From Acidovorax_G lacteus (lineage in GTDB: Bacteria > Pseudomonadota > Gammaproteobacteria > Burkholderiales > Burkholderiaceae_C): a stretch of DNA of 64,000 nucleotides. Shown piece after piece: positions 52,987-63,043 of the stretch; position 1 is the first letter of the stretch; each line of letters opens with the position of its first letter. The position numbers and the translations under genes were made by a program. Under the pieces are notes generated by a model, which saw only the letters and a program-made list of their open reading frames with translations, did no database searches and was not told the DNA's origin. The stretch is taken from the NCBI RefSeq assembly GCF_039540375.1, contig NZ_BAABEX010000029.1:310001-374000 (forward strand). The letters are read 5' to 3'.

Positions 52987-55047
52987 TCAGCGACCGCGCA
53001 AGAACAGCGCGTCCAGCTCCTTCATGCTGAGCGGACGCCAGGTAGGGCGGCCATGGTTGCACTGGTCGGAGCGCTCGGTCACTTCCATCTGCCGCAGCAG
53101 CGCGTTCATCTCGTCGAGCGTGAGTCGGCGGTTGGCGCGCACTGCACCGTGGCAGGCCATGGTGGCCAGTATTTCATTGCGCGCGCGTTGCACCACGGTG
53201 CTGGCGTCGTGCGCGGCCAGGTCGGCCAGTACGCTGCGCGCCAGCTCCACCGGGTCGCCCTGCGCAAGCGTGGTGGGCACCGCGCGCACCGCGAGTGTTT
53301 TGGGCGAAAACGGCACCACCTCCAGGCCCAGGGTGGCCAGCACGTCGGGGTGGGCTTCGGCCGTGGCCACTTCGTGCGGTGTGGCGGCAAAGGTGGCCGG
53401 GATCAGCAACGGCTGGCTGGCCAGCCGCGCGCCCTGGTCGATCTGCGCCTTGAGGCGTTCGTACACGATGCGTTCGTGCGCGGCGTGCATGTCCACCACC
53501 ACCAGGCCCTGCGTGTTTTCGGCCAGGATGTACACACCGTGCAACTGCGCAATGGCCCGGCCCAGCGGCCAGGTGGCGGCGGGTTCTGCAGTGGGCGCAG
53601 CAGGCTGCGGCGGGCGAGGCGCAGCGCTGATGGCGGAAGCCGCATCGGCGATGGCAGCAGTGCTGGTTGCAGCTTGCTCCCAGCCCAAGGCCGGTCGTTC
53701 GGTCACTTCGGGCGGAGGGGCGTCGGATTGCCCCTGCACGGTGGGCGTGTCCCGTGCCGCTGGGTGATTGGCCGGCGCGGGGCTGCCCCACAGGGCTTGC
53801 AGGTCGTACATGGCCTGCTGCCGGTCTGCCAGGCCCAGCGCGGTTTGCTGGCCGCGCCACTGCGGCGCGGCTAGGCGGGGCGCTGGACCTGGGGCCGGGT
53901 CGGTTGGCACCCGTGAGGGCTGTGTGGCGGCGGTGGCCGCCGCCGTGGCCAAGGCCGCCCGGGGTGCGGCCAGCGCGTCTTCGACCGCATGCCGTACCGC
54001 CTGGTGCACCTCGCGGCTGTCGCGAAAGCGCACCTCGATCTTGGTGGGGTGCACGTTCACGTCCACACGGGCGGGGTCGATCTCCACATACAGCGCATAC
54101 ACCGGCTGGCGCTGGCCGTGCAGCACGTCTTCATAGGCGCTGCGCGCGGCGTGCGTGAGCACCTTGTCGCGCACGAAGCGGCCGTTGACGTAGCAGTACT
54201 GGTGGTCGGGCCGCGAGCGGGCGGCGTCGGGCACGCCTGCGCGGCCCGTAATGGTCACGGGCCCCACGCGCCGCAGCACCGGCACCGACTGGGCCACGAA
54301 ATCTTCGCCCAGCACGTCGGCCAGGCGGCGGGCCAGCGCATCGTCTGCGCTCAGCTCGGGCCCGGAGGGGCAGGCGCGCCACTGCTCGACCAGCTTGCCT
54401 TCGTGCCACACGGCAAAGCCTACATCGGGCCGCGCAAGCGCATGGCGGCGCACGGCTTCGACGCAGTGGGCCAGTTCGGTGGCGTCGGTCTTGAGGAATT
54501 TGCGCCGCGCGGGGGTGGAGAAAAACAGCTCTTTCACCTCGACCGTGGTCCCCTGGGCGCGTGCGGCCGGACGCAGCTCGCCGCTGCGGGCGTCGAGCAA
54601 AAAGGCGCTGGCCTGGCCGGCCGTGCGCGAGAGCAGGGCGGTTTCTGACACCGAGGCGATGGCGGCCAGCGCTTCGCCCCGAAAACCCATGGTGCACACG
54701 GTTTCCAGGTCGTGCAGGTCGCGGATCTTGCTGGTGGCGTGGCGGCGCAGCGCCACGGGCAGCTCGTCCTGCGGAATGCCACACCCGTCGTCTTCCACCG
54801 CAATCAGGCGCACGCCACCGGCCATCAGGCGCACCGTGATCTGCGTGGCCCCGGCATCGAGCGCGTTGTCCACCAGCTCGCGCACCACAGAGGCTGGGCG
54901 CTCGACGACTTCGCCCGCGGCGATCTGGCTGATCAACTCGTCGGGCAGGTCGCGGATGGGGCGGCGCTCGGTCCGGGCGGGGGCGAGCGAGGCCACGGGG
55001 GCCGCGGCTGCGGCGGCGAGGGAAGGCGTGTCGGCGGAGGATGTCAC
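52987..55047 (-). CDS. mutL: DNA mismatch repair protein MutL
   Basis: A 686-residue MutL, the ATP-driven matchmaker between MutS and downstream repair factors. The GHKL ATPase motifs are at the N terminus: ELVDNALDAGATQI, VEDDGCGI and MGFRGEALAAIASV. The middle is a Pro/Ala-rich linker (about 365-475), and the C-terminal dimerisation domain follows. The endonuclease motif DQHAxxExxxE is replaced by VVDMHAAHERIVYE; I judge the endonuclease site from pattern only. A 30-residue Ala-rich extension precedes the usual start of the domain. Confidence 0.96.
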   Translation of the reverse strand: MTSSADTPSLAAAAAAPVASLAPARTERRPIRDLPDELISQIAAGEVVERPASVVRELVDNALDAGATQITVRLMAGGVRLIAVEDDGCGIPQDELPVALRRHATSKIRDLHDLETVCTMGFRGEALAAIASVSETALLSRTAGQASAFLLDARSGELRPAARAQGTTVEVKELFFSTPARRKFLKTDATELAHCVEAVRRHALARPDVGFAVWHEGKLVEQWRACPSGPELSADDALARRLADVLGEDFVAQSVPVLRRVGPVTITGRAGVPDAARSRPDHQYCYVNGRFVRDKVLTHAARSAYEDVLHGQRQPVYALYVEIDPARVDVNVHPTKIEVRFRDSREVHQAVRHAVEDALAAPRAALATAAATAATQPSRVPTDPAPGPAPRLAAPQWRGQQTALGLADRQQAMYDLQALWGSPAPANHPAARDTPTVQGQSDAPPPEVTERPALGWEQAATSTAAIADAASAISAAPRPPQPAAPTAEPAATWPLGRAIAQLHGVYILAENTQGLVVVDMHAAHERIVYERLKAQIDQGARLASQPLLIPATFAATPHEVATAEAHPDVLATLGLEVVPFSPKTLAVRAVPTTLAQGDPVELARSVLADLAAHDASTVVQRARNEILATMACHGAVRANRRLTLDEMNALLRQMEVTERSDQCNHGRPTWRPLSMKELDALFLRGR

Positions 55048-55210
55048 CGGGGGATTCTAGGGCGCGCCACGCAGGGGCCCCGGGCGCGGAGCACGCAGGC
55101 CAGGCAGGGGCTTGGCTGCCGCCCGTGCAGGCCCTGCGCATAATGCCCGCTGCTCTCAACTGCCGCCCCCTGCGGAGGCCGCCTTTGCGCAGGCCTGCCC
55201 GCCCGACGCC

Positions 55211-55867
55211 ATGGAAATCGTCACGTTCTTCATCGACTTCATCCTCCACGTGGACCGCTACCTGGAGGCCTTTGTGCAGGCCTACGGCCCGTGGGTGTAC
55301 GCGCTGCTGTTCCTGATCGTGTTTGTGGAGACGGGCGTGGTCGTCATGCCGTTTCTGCCGGGCGACTCGCTGCTGTTCATCGTCGGGGCGCTGTGCGGCG
55401 TGGGCCTGATGAGCTATCCGGTTGCGGTCACGCTGCTCATCGTGGCGGCCATTCTGGGCGACCAGTGCAACTACACCATCGGCCGCTATTTCGGGCCCAA
55501 GGTGTTCCAGTGGGAGAACTCGCGCTGGTTCAACCGCAAGGCCTTTGACCGCGCGCATGCGTTCTACGAGCGCTACGGCGGCATCACCATCGTGCTGGCG
55601 CGCTTCATGCCTTTCATCCGCACGTTTGCGCCCTTTGTGGCCGGTGTGGCCGAGATGGACCGCACAAAGTTCACGGCCTACAACGTGGGCGGAGCGCTGC
55701 TGTGGGTGCTGAGCCTGTGCACCGCGGGCTATTACTTTGGCAACCTGCCCTGGGTGCGCGAGCACCTGGACAAGATCATCTGGGCGCTGATCATCGTGCC
55801 GGGCCTGATCGCGATCTTCGGCGCCTGGAAGGCCGGGCGGCAAGAGAAGCTGGCGGCTCGGGGTTAA
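55211..55867 (+). CDS. DedA family membrane protein
   Basis: A 218-residue membrane protein with about five helices. The DedA/VTT core shows FVETGVVVMPFLPGDSLLF, the membrane-embedded motif GDQCNYTIGRYFG, and RFMPFIRTFAPFVAGVAEM with its conserved Arg and Gly residues. Members act as undecaprenyl-phosphate or lipid flippases and influence proton-motive force. ATG 55211 starts the protein just before the first helix; the ORF is open 33 codons upstream. Divergent from mutL; the repeat pair begins five bases after its stop. Confidence 0.9.
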   Translation: MEIVTFFIDFILHVDRYLEAFVQAYGPWVYALLFLIVFVETGVVVMPFLPGDSLLFIVGALCGVGLMSYPVAVTLLIVAAILGDQCNYTIGRYFGPKVFQWENSRWFNRKAFDRAHAFYERYGGITIVLARFMPFIRTFAPFVAGVAEMDRTKFTAYNVGGALLWVLSLCTAGYYFGNLPWVREHLDKIIWALIIVPGLIAIFGAWKAGRQEKLAARG

Positions 55868-55871
55868 GAAC

Positions 55872-55928
55872 GTTTGGGGCTGCTCGTGCTTGCCAATCAA
55901 GCACAAGCAGCTATCAAATTAGTAGCGC
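55872..55928 (-). repeat. Dispersed palindromic repeat, copy C (left arm)
   Basis: GCTGCTCGTGCTTG and CAAGCACAAGCAGC form a 14-base hairpin stem with one mismatch, followed by TATCAAATTAGTAGCG, the reverse of the start of the other copies. It begins five bases after the dedA stop and may serve as its terminator. Together with copy D it forms a long inverted repeat (55872-55928 with 56068-56124). Confidence 0.8.
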
Positions 55929-56067
55929 CTGTTGGTCGGATGGCGTGGCCGCGGGGCCGTGTGCAGCGCCTCGGAAGGCTTCAGTGCCCAGGCGGTTCAG
56001 CGCTGATGCAGACCGGGGCGTGGTGCAAAGGGCGCGGGCAGGGCTTGGGGCGTGGCCAGCCATCAGT

Positions 56068-56134
56068 TTGCTATTGAAATAACAGCTGCTCGTGCTTAAT
56101 TGGCAAGCACAAGCAGCCCCAAACACCTCAAACG
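56068..56134 (+). repeat. Dispersed palindromic repeat, copy D (right arm)
   Basis: TTTGCTATTGAAATAACAGCT, then the hairpin GCTGCTCGTGCTT/AAGCACAAGCAGC, then CCCCAAACACCTCAAAC. It is in the orientation opposite to copy C. The end of the element (CCTCAAA, also seen in copies B and E) contains the stop codon of mtfA (56128-56130), so the C terminus of that protein is set by the repeat. Confidence 0.8.
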
Positions 56135-56964
56135 CTAGAGCTTGTCCCTGCTGGCCGGTACAGCGCATCCAGCGGTGCCATCAGGGTTGGAAACTCCAGC
56201 GCAAACCGCGCCCGGTTCACAAAATACGCCTCGCAGGCCACCGCAAAGAATTCGGCCGGAGCCGTCGCGCCGTACGCATCCAGCCAGGGCCATTCGGCAC
56301 CGAAACGCTCGGCCTTGATCACGGCTTCGCGGAAAGACCCGTAGGCAGGCTCCCAGGCTGCCCACCAGCGCTCGTGGGCTTCGCGCACGCCGCGGGCGCC
56401 CAAAAAGCCCGCGGGCAGCGGGGGACAGCCGTTGGCATGGCCGCTGCGCATGTCCAGCTTGTGCACAAACTCGTGGATGACCACGTTCGTGCCCTGCTCG
56501 GCGTTCAGGCCCGCGCCTTCGACGTGGGGCCAGCTCAGCATCACCGGGCCGCGCTCCATGGCCTCGCCGGCCAGCACCTCGGTGTATTCATGCACCACCC
56601 CGGCTTCGTCCTGCGCCTTGCGCAGCGCCACGGCCTCGGCCGGGTGCACGACGATGGTCACAAAATCGTCGTACCAGCCCAGAGCCTGCGCTGGGTCGCC
56701 CCAGTGCAGCAGTGGCAGGCAGGCTTGCGCGGCGATGTCGATGGCCATGGCGTCGCTGACCTGCAGGCCGTGGGCGCCGTGGAATTCCTTGCGGTCCAGG
56801 AACAGCGCGGCCAGGGCGCGCAGCTTGGCCTGTTCGGGCAGCGACAGCGCTTGCAGAAAAGGGTGGCGCCGTACGGTGTCGAGCCAGCGGTCGGCCGGAA
56901 TGTCGGGGACCGGGGCGATGGTGGTGCGCAGGCGGTTGCGCAGTCGGTTCCAGAAGGCGGGCAT
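56128..56964 (-). CDS. mtfA: Zinc-dependent peptidase, MtfA family
   Basis: A 278-residue metallopeptidase. The zinc-binding site is H164-E165-F-V-H168 in VVIHEFVHKLDMRSG, and NGCPP, PAEFFAVACEAYF and the C-terminal FVNRARF/LYR segment match the MtfA (YeeI) family. The E. coli protein binds the regulator Mlc and affects the glucose phosphotransferase system; the role in a betaproteobacterium without evident Mlc is open. It starts 5 bases after lpxH stops, so the two are co-transcribed. The stop codon lies within repeat copy D. Confidence 0.92.
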   Translation of the reverse strand: MPAFWNRLRNRLRTTIAPVPDIPADRWLDTVRRHPFLQALSLPEQAKLRALAALFLDRKEFHGAHGLQVSDAMAIDIAAQACLPLLHWGDPAQALGWYDDFVTIVVHPAEAVALRKAQDEAGVVHEYTEVLAGEAMERGPVMLSWPHVEGAGLNAEQGTNVVIHEFVHKLDMRSGHANGCPPLPAGFLGARGVREAHERWWAAWEPAYGSFREAVIKAERFGAEWPWLDAYGATAPAEFFAVACEAYFVNRARFALEFPTLMAPLDALYRPAGTSSSV

Positions 56965-56969
56965 CGCCG

Positions 56970-57752
56970 TCAGGTGGGGGCGATGCGTTCGGGTTCCAAG
57001 CCCGGTGCGTTCAGGCGCAGCACATCGGCGCGCGGCGGCTGGGCGTCGAGTTCCCAGTCGCTGAGCACCCAGCGCTCCATGCCGTCGCCCAGCGCATGGC
57101 GGGCGGGGCGGTGGGTGTGGCCGTGCACCATCGTATGGGCCCGGGCGGCCTGCAGCCAGGCGCGGGCGGCAGGGGTATCCACGTCGGCATAGTGCACGGC
57201 GGCGCGCTTGCGGGCTTCACTTTGCTCGCGGATGCCGCGGGCCTGCGCACGCCGTACGGCCAGCGGCTGCGCCAGAAAGCGTGAGCGCCATGCCGCGCCG
57301 CGCGACTCGGCGCGAAAGCGCTGGTAGTCCAGGTCGTCCAGACACAGCGCGTCGCCGTGGCTCAGCAGGTAGCGCTGGCCCTGCCAGACGAGCACCGTGG
57401 GGTCGTGCAGCAGCGCAGCGCCACTGGCCGCGGCAAAGCCGGGGCCGATGAGGAAGTCGCGGTTGCCGTGCAGAAAGAACAGCGTGCGCCCGGCCTTGCT
57501 GGCGGCGCGCAGCGCGGTGCAGGCCATGGCCTCGAAGCCGCCGGACTCGGCCAGTACGTCGTCGCCCACCCACACCTCGAACAGGTCGCCCAGCATGAAG
57601 ACTGCGTCGGCTGGGGTGGTGCGCAGGTATTGCTCAAAGCCCTGCCAGGTGGCGGGCTCGCTGGCCTGCAGGTGCAGGTCGGAAATGAAATCGACCGTGC
57701 GCCAGTGCAGCGGAGCCACAAGCTCTGCAAACGGGGGCACGGTCGGGGTCAT
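56970..57752 (-). CDS. lpxH: UDP-2,3-diacylglucosamine diphosphatase LpxH
   Basis: A 260-residue calcineurin-like metallophosphatase of the lipid A pathway, giving 2,3-diacylglucosamine 1-phosphate and UMP on the inner face of the membrane. Metal-binding motifs are intact: ISDLHLQ (about 23-29), LGDLFEVWVGDD (about 54-65), HGNRDFLIG and the C-terminal VHGHTHRP. ATG 57752 (MTPTVPPFAELV) is preferred; the frame is open 28 codons upstream. It precedes mtfA by five bases. Confidence 0.95.
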   Translation of the reverse strand: MTPTVPPFAELVAPLHWRTVDFISDLHLQASEPATWQGFEQYLRTTPADAVFMLGDLFEVWVGDDVLAESGGFEAMACTALRAASKAGRTLFFLHGNRDFLIGPGFAAASGAALLHDPTVLVWQGQRYLLSHGDALCLDDLDYQRFRAESRGAAWRSRFLAQPLAVRRAQARGIREQSEARKRAAVHYADVDTPAARAWLQAARAHTMVHGHTHRPARHALGDGMERWVLSDWELDAQPPRADVLRLNAPGLEPERIAPT

Positions 57753-57854
57753 GGGGAGCGGTGTGGCGCCGTGGGCCTCAGCGCCTGGGCGCTGACGCAT
57801 GGCGGCCCCGGAGCCGGGCCGCGGCGCAGGCCGCACGCCCGCCCAGGGCCAGGA

Positions 57855-58361
57855 TCACAGGGCGACAGCCTTTTCGATGATCACGTCGTCCTTGGGCACG
57901 TCGTCGTGGAAGCCCTTGCGGCCGGTCTTCACGCCCTTGATCGCATCGACGATTTCGGTGCCCTTGACCACCTTGCCGAAAACGGCGTAGCCCCAGCCTT
58001 GGGCCGAGGGGGCGGTGTGGTTCAGAAAGCCGTTGTCGGCCACGTTGATGAAGAACTGGGCCGTGGCCGAGTGCGGGTCGCTCGTACGGGCCATGGCGAT
58101 CGTGTACTTGTCGTTCTTCAGGCCGTTGTTGGCTTCGTTCTGGATCGGCGCATCCGTGCCTTTTTGCTGCATGCCGGGCTCGAAGCCGCCGCCCTGGATC
58201 ATGAAGCCGTTGATCACGCGGTGGAAGACGGTGTTGTTGTAGTGGCCCTTGTTCACGTACGAGAGAAAGTTCTCGACCGACTTCGGCGCTTTGGCGGCGT
58301 CGAGTTCGAGCGTGATGACGCCGTGGCCGGTGATGTGCAGTTCGACTTGGGGATTGCTCAT
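57855..58361 (-). CDS. ppiB: Peptidyl-prolyl isomerase, cytoplasmic (PpiB-like cyclophilin)
   Basis: A 168-residue cyclophilin without signal peptide. Active-site segments FHRVINGFMIQGGGF, ATAQFFINVADN and YAVFGKVVKGTEIVD are typical. It accelerates cis-trans isomerisation at proline during folding in the cytoplasm. It follows its periplasmic paralogue by 45 bases on the same strand, a tandem duplication. The tryptophan of cyclosporin-binding cyclophilins is absent, as in most bacterial forms. Confidence 0.94.
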   Translation of the reverse strand: MSNPQVELHITGHGVITLELDAAKAPKSVENFLSYVNKGHYNNTVFHRVINGFMIQGGGFEPGMQQKGTDAPIQNEANNGLKNDKYTIAMARTSDPHSATAQFFINVADNGFLNHTAPSAQGWGYAVFGKVVKGTEIVDAIKGVKTGRKGFHDDVPKDDVIIEKAVAL

Positions 58362-58406
58362 GGAAACCTCTGGAATTCGGTGACAGGGAATGGAAGCAGG
58401 CGTCGC

Positions 58407-58991
58407 TTACTTGGCAAGCAGCGTGGCCGACTGGATGACCACCGGCGTGGTGGGCACGTTCTGGTGCATGCCGCGGTTGCCCGTGGGCACGGCCTTGATC
58501 TTGTCCACCACGGCCGTGCCTTCCACCACTTTGCCGAACACGGCATAGCCGTGGCCATCGGGCTGCGGGGCGTTGAGCATGTCGTTGTTCTTCACGTTGA
58601 TGAAGAACTGCGAGGTGGCCGAGTTGGGCGCGGGCGTGCGCGCCATGGCGATGGTGTAGGTGTCGTTCTTCAGGCCGTTGTTCGCTTCGAGCGGAATGGG
58701 CGCACGGGTGGGTTTTTGCACCAGGTCCATGGTGAAGCCACCGCCCTGGATCATGAAGCCGTCGATCACGCGGTGGAACACCGTGCCGTCGTAGTGCTTG
58801 TCCTTCACGTATTGCAGGAAGTTCTCGACCGATTTCGGCGCCTTGGCGGGGTTGAGTTCCACCACGATCTCACCCAGCGAGGTCACCAGCTTCACGCGCG
58901 GTGCGTCCTGGGCATGGACCGCGCCCATCCCGCAGGCGGCGGCGAGCACGGCGGCCGCAAGGCGCAGCGTGGTCTGTCGTCTGGAAATCAT
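58407..58991 (-). CDS. ppiA: Peptidyl-prolyl isomerase, periplasmic (PpiA-like cyclophilin)
   Basis: A 194-residue cyclophilin with a signal peptide (LRLAAAVLAAACGMGAVHA, cleavage after about residue 27). Core motifs VFHRVIDGFMIQGGGF, SATSQFFINVKNN and GYAVFGKVVEGTAVVD are present, so it should work in periplasmic protein folding. Its start overlaps the L,D-transpeptidase stop by four bases (ATGA). It differs from the neighbouring PpiB-like protein mainly by the signal and a slightly longer loop. Confidence 0.94.
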   Translation of the reverse strand: MISRRQTTLRLAAAVLAAACGMGAVHAQDAPRVKLVTSLGEIVVELNPAKAPKSVENFLQYVKDKHYDGTVFHRVIDGFMIQGGGFTMDLVQKPTRAPIPLEANNGLKNDTYTIAMARTPAPNSATSQFFINVKNNDMLNAPQPDGHGYAVFGKVVEGTAVVDKIKAVPTGNRGMHQNVPTTPVVIQSATLLAK

Positions 58992-60247
58992 CCAATCACT
59001 CCTTCAAAAAAGATCTGCCATTGTTGGCCACGCCGTATCCAATACTGGCGCTTGACGGTGCCCGTGCGGGCACCGCGTGCGACTTCGCCGAACGTTACCA
59101 CCATCGTTTCGGCGGAATCCGTCCAGCGCAGCAGGGACTTGTCTTTGAGCTCGATTTCGCGTCCCTTGAGTGCACGAGCCTCGGCTTGCAGCACGGGCGC
59201 CCAGTCGGCCAGGCTTTTCTTGCGGTTGCTCTGAAAATCCGACGCATAAAAGGTCAGCAGCCGCTGCATGTCACCAGCGGACTTGGCCGATCGCCAGGCC
59301 TCCAGCACGCTGTCGAATGATTGGCGCTGTGCCTGCACATCGCGGGGCGTCACCCACTGCAGCTGGCGGGCAATCACCACCGGCGTGCTGCGTGGCTCCA
59401 CCATGCGCAGCAGGCGCTCCAGATCGGGGTTGGCCAGGACGAGGCAGCCGTCTGTGGCCAGCGGTGCGCGCGCGAACTGTTCGGGCGGCGTGCCGTGCAG
59501 CCAGATGCCGCTGCCCGTCTTGCCCCGGGCTTGATCGAGCGGGTTGGGATAATTGATGGGCAGCGCACCCACACCGTAGAAGTCGCGCAGTGTGTCGGGG
59601 TCGAGACGGCTGGTGATGAAGTACACCCCCAACGGCGTGCGCTGGTCGCCTTCCACGTTCTTGTCGATGCCCAGCTTGCCCACCGACACGTAGTAGTCCG
59701 CCACCAGTCGCAGACCCGAGGCTGAATTCTCAAACAGGTACAGGCGCGACCGCGAGGTGTCGACAGCGATCGCGTGGCGGGTGCGTGCAGGGAGTTCCAG
59801 AAACTGCGCAGGCAGCGTACCCAGGGCAGGACGTGCCTTGTGAGCCTGCACGCGCTGCAGCGATTCGATGCGCAATTCATCCAGCACGGCGGCGGCCTCG
59901 CTGGCGCGGCTGGTGTCGGGCTCCGGCACGTCGCCCACGCGCCGCACAGGGCGGATGCGCGCAGCCAGCAAGTCGCCCAGCGCGAGCTGCGCAAGCTGGA
60001 AGTTGGGGTGGTCGCGCACCAGGGCCTCAGCCTCGACCAGCGCTTCGCGCGAGCGACCTTCGGCCGTCAGGCGATACACCTGCAGCAGGCGCTGTTCAGC
60101 CTGCCCGTCGCGCAGCGCAGACGCATTGGTGGGGGCGGGCGACTCAGTGCGTTCCCGCGACTGGCGTGCCTGTGCGGGCAGTGCCAGCACGGCGCCCAGC
60201 GCCAGCAGGCCCGCCAGCTGTAGAGCGGATCGGGTGACCTCGGTCAT
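58988..60247 (-). CDS. L,D-transpeptidase (YkuD) with TPR and NTF2-like regions
   Basis: A 419-residue exported protein. After a signal peptide (LAGLLALGAVLALPAQA) come TPR-like helices (about 45-110), then the YkuD domain (about 155-300) with the catalytic motif IWLHGTPPEQF and ATDGCLVLAN, whose cysteine is the nucleophile. The usual S-H-G-C is T-D-G-C, as in the YafK/DpaA-like subgroup. The last 110 residues (from FDSVLEAWRSAKSAGDM) are an NTF2/SnoaL-like domain, also found in the next gene upstream. It should cross-link peptidoglycan or release attached proteins. It overlaps ppiA by four bases. Confidence 0.88.
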   Translation of the reverse strand: MTEVTRSALQLAGLLALGAVLALPAQARQSRERTESPAPTNASALRDGQAEQRLLQVYRLTAEGRSREALVEAEALVRDHPNFQLAQLALGDLLAARIRPVRRVGDVPEPDTSRASEAAAVLDELRIESLQRVQAHKARPALGTLPAQFLELPARTRHAIAVDTSRSRLYLFENSASGLRLVADYYVSVGKLGIDKNVEGDQRTPLGVYFITSRLDPDTLRDFYGVGALPINYPNPLDQARGKTGSGIWLHGTPPEQFARAPLATDGCLVLANPDLERLLRMVEPRSTPVVIARQLQWVTPRDVQAQRQSFDSVLEAWRSAKSAGDMQRLLTFYASDFQSNRKKSLADWAPVLQAEARALKGREIELKDKSLLRWTDSAETMVVTFGEVARGARTGTVKRQYWIRRGQQWQIFFEGVIG

Positions 60248-60294
60248 GCAAACTCAAAAGAGGGGCTTTGCCCGGAAGGCCGGTAGCCCGCAGC

Positions 60295-61404
60295 TCAGCC
60301 GCCAGTGGACTCCCGAACGATGACCCAGCGGCCGTTGGCCTGCACGAGATCAAGCGTCTTGCGGCTCGTCACGTTGAGCGAGTCCGCGCTGTAGGCCTGC
60401 CGGAAACGGGCGGTGGCCTTGTTGCCGTTGACCGTGATGGCCAGATCTGACAACTGGACCGAGATGCGCGACTTGCCCATGATGCGTGCCTCGCGTTCCT
60501 TTTCCCAGGCCGATCGGCTCATGGAGCCTGGGGGGTCAAAGTCCTTGCCGTAGGCAGCCAGATACCCCTTCATGTCTTTGGCAGACCACGCACGGGCCCA
60601 GGCGCGCACGGCGGCGTTCACTTCCTGAATGTCGTTGTCTGCTGCTGCGGGGGCCGGGCTCGGCGCCGGTGCGGGCGCAGGAGCAGGTGCTGCGGCGGTA
60701 GCGCTGGCAGCTGGAGCTGCGGCAGCGGGCGTAGCCGCCACCGGTGCCGGGGCGGGCGCAGGTGCTTTGGCCACCACCGCAGGGGCGGGCGCTGCAGCCG
60801 GCACAGGAGCGGCGGCCGGTGCCGCAACCGGTGCGCGCGTCGCGGCTGGAGCCGCCGCACCCGCACGGGCAGTGCGGTTCGCCGCATCGGCCGAGAACAA
60901 TTCGCGGATCAGGGCCAGCTTGGGACGTACCGATGCCTGGTTGGCATCCAGTTGCAGGGCCTTGCTGTAGGCTTGGCTGGCCAGCTTGGCGTAGATGTCA
61001 CCCAGATTCTCGTGTGCGGTCGCATAGCTTGGGTTGGTGCGGATCGCCATTTCAAGCGCCGTGCGTGCCTTGTCGAGCTGGTTCTGGCTGGCGTACAGTA
61101 CCGCCAGGTTGTTGTACGGCTCGGGCAACTCCGGGTACTCTTCCGTGAGCTTGGTGAACGTGGCAATCGCTTCGGCGGGCTTGCCGGAATCGGCCAGCGC
61201 CACACCGCGCAGAAAGCGCAGTTGCGGGTCGCGCGGTGCGCTGGACAAACGTTGCTCGGCCCTGGCCAACGCTTCGGCAGCCTTGCCCGATCGGAGCAGT
61301 TGCGTGATCTCGCTGTAGTCGTCGGCGTGGGCCACGCCCGTGCTCACGAGGGCCGACAGTGCCAGCAGGCGCAGGATTCTGTGAAGTTGGGGGGCGTGCT
61401 TCAT
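60295..61404 (-). CDS. Exported TPR protein with Pro/Ala linker and NTF2-like domain
   Basis: A 369-residue protein. A signal peptide (RLLALSALVSTGVAHA) is followed by TPR repeats (about 28-170, e.g. PEPYNNLAVLYASQNQLDKA), a long Ala/Pro linker (about 180-258) and a C-terminal NTF2/SnoaL-like domain (about 262-367) resembling the one at the end of the next protein, the L,D-transpeptidase. The two are 47 bases apart and probably co-transcribed; the TPR protein may serve as partner or scaffold for the transpeptidase in the periplasm. I know of no characterised orthologue. Confidence 0.82.
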   Translation of the reverse strand: MKHAPQLHRILRLLALSALVSTGVAHADDYSEITQLLRSGKAAEALARAEQRLSSAPRDPQLRFLRGVALADSGKPAEAIATFTKLTEEYPELPEPYNNLAVLYASQNQLDKARTALEMAIRTNPSYATAHENLGDIYAKLASQAYSKALQLDANQASVRPKLALIRELFSADAANRTARAGAAAPAATRAPVAAPAAAPVPAAAPAPAVVAKAPAPAPAPVAATPAAAAPAASATAAAPAPAPAPAPSPAPAAADNDIQEVNAAVRAWARAWSAKDMKGYLAAYGKDFDPPGSMSRSAWEKEREARIMGKSRISVQLSDLAITVNGNKATARFRQAYSADSLNVTSRKTLDLVQANGRWVIVRESTGG

Positions 61405-61479
61405 GGAGATCGGACAGGGTCGGCAGGGCCGCGGCCCGGGGCTTTATACTGCGGCGGATTGTAGCTGAGGGGGTGTCGT

Positions 61480-61495
61480 GCCACAGCGCTGTGGC
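61480..61495. promoter_or_regulatory. 16-base perfect palindrome, candidate operator
   Basis: GCCACAGCGCTGTGGC is self-complementary over 16 bases with no spacer and lies between the divergent TPR gene (start 61404) and cysS (start 61610). A perfect, loop-free palindrome suits a dimeric repressor better than a terminator. No protein can be assigned. Confidence 0.4.
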
Positions 61496-61609
61496 GGGCC
61501 GCGGATCGCGCCGGGCGCCTGTGTGGGCGCAGCCTCTTGAGGGATCTGCGTCAGCGTTGTCTGTTGTGCCTGCGCACCCTCGTCCTCCCTGTTTCCGAGC
61601 CCTTTCCCC

Positions 61610-62992
<1,383 letters not shown>

Positions 62993-63043
62993 CCCCGCGC
63001 TCGGCACAGCCCGCGCGCACCGCATCGAACGCCGAAGGCATAC

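Noticed and set aside
53500..53980. Apparent break between two MutL domains
   Set aside because: The Pro/Ala-rich stretch is the usual variable linker; the frame is open throughout.
60620..60900. Possible tandem DNA repeat in the TPR protein gene
   Set aside because: It is an Ala/Pro-rich linker made of mixed GC-rich codons, with no fixed repeat unit.
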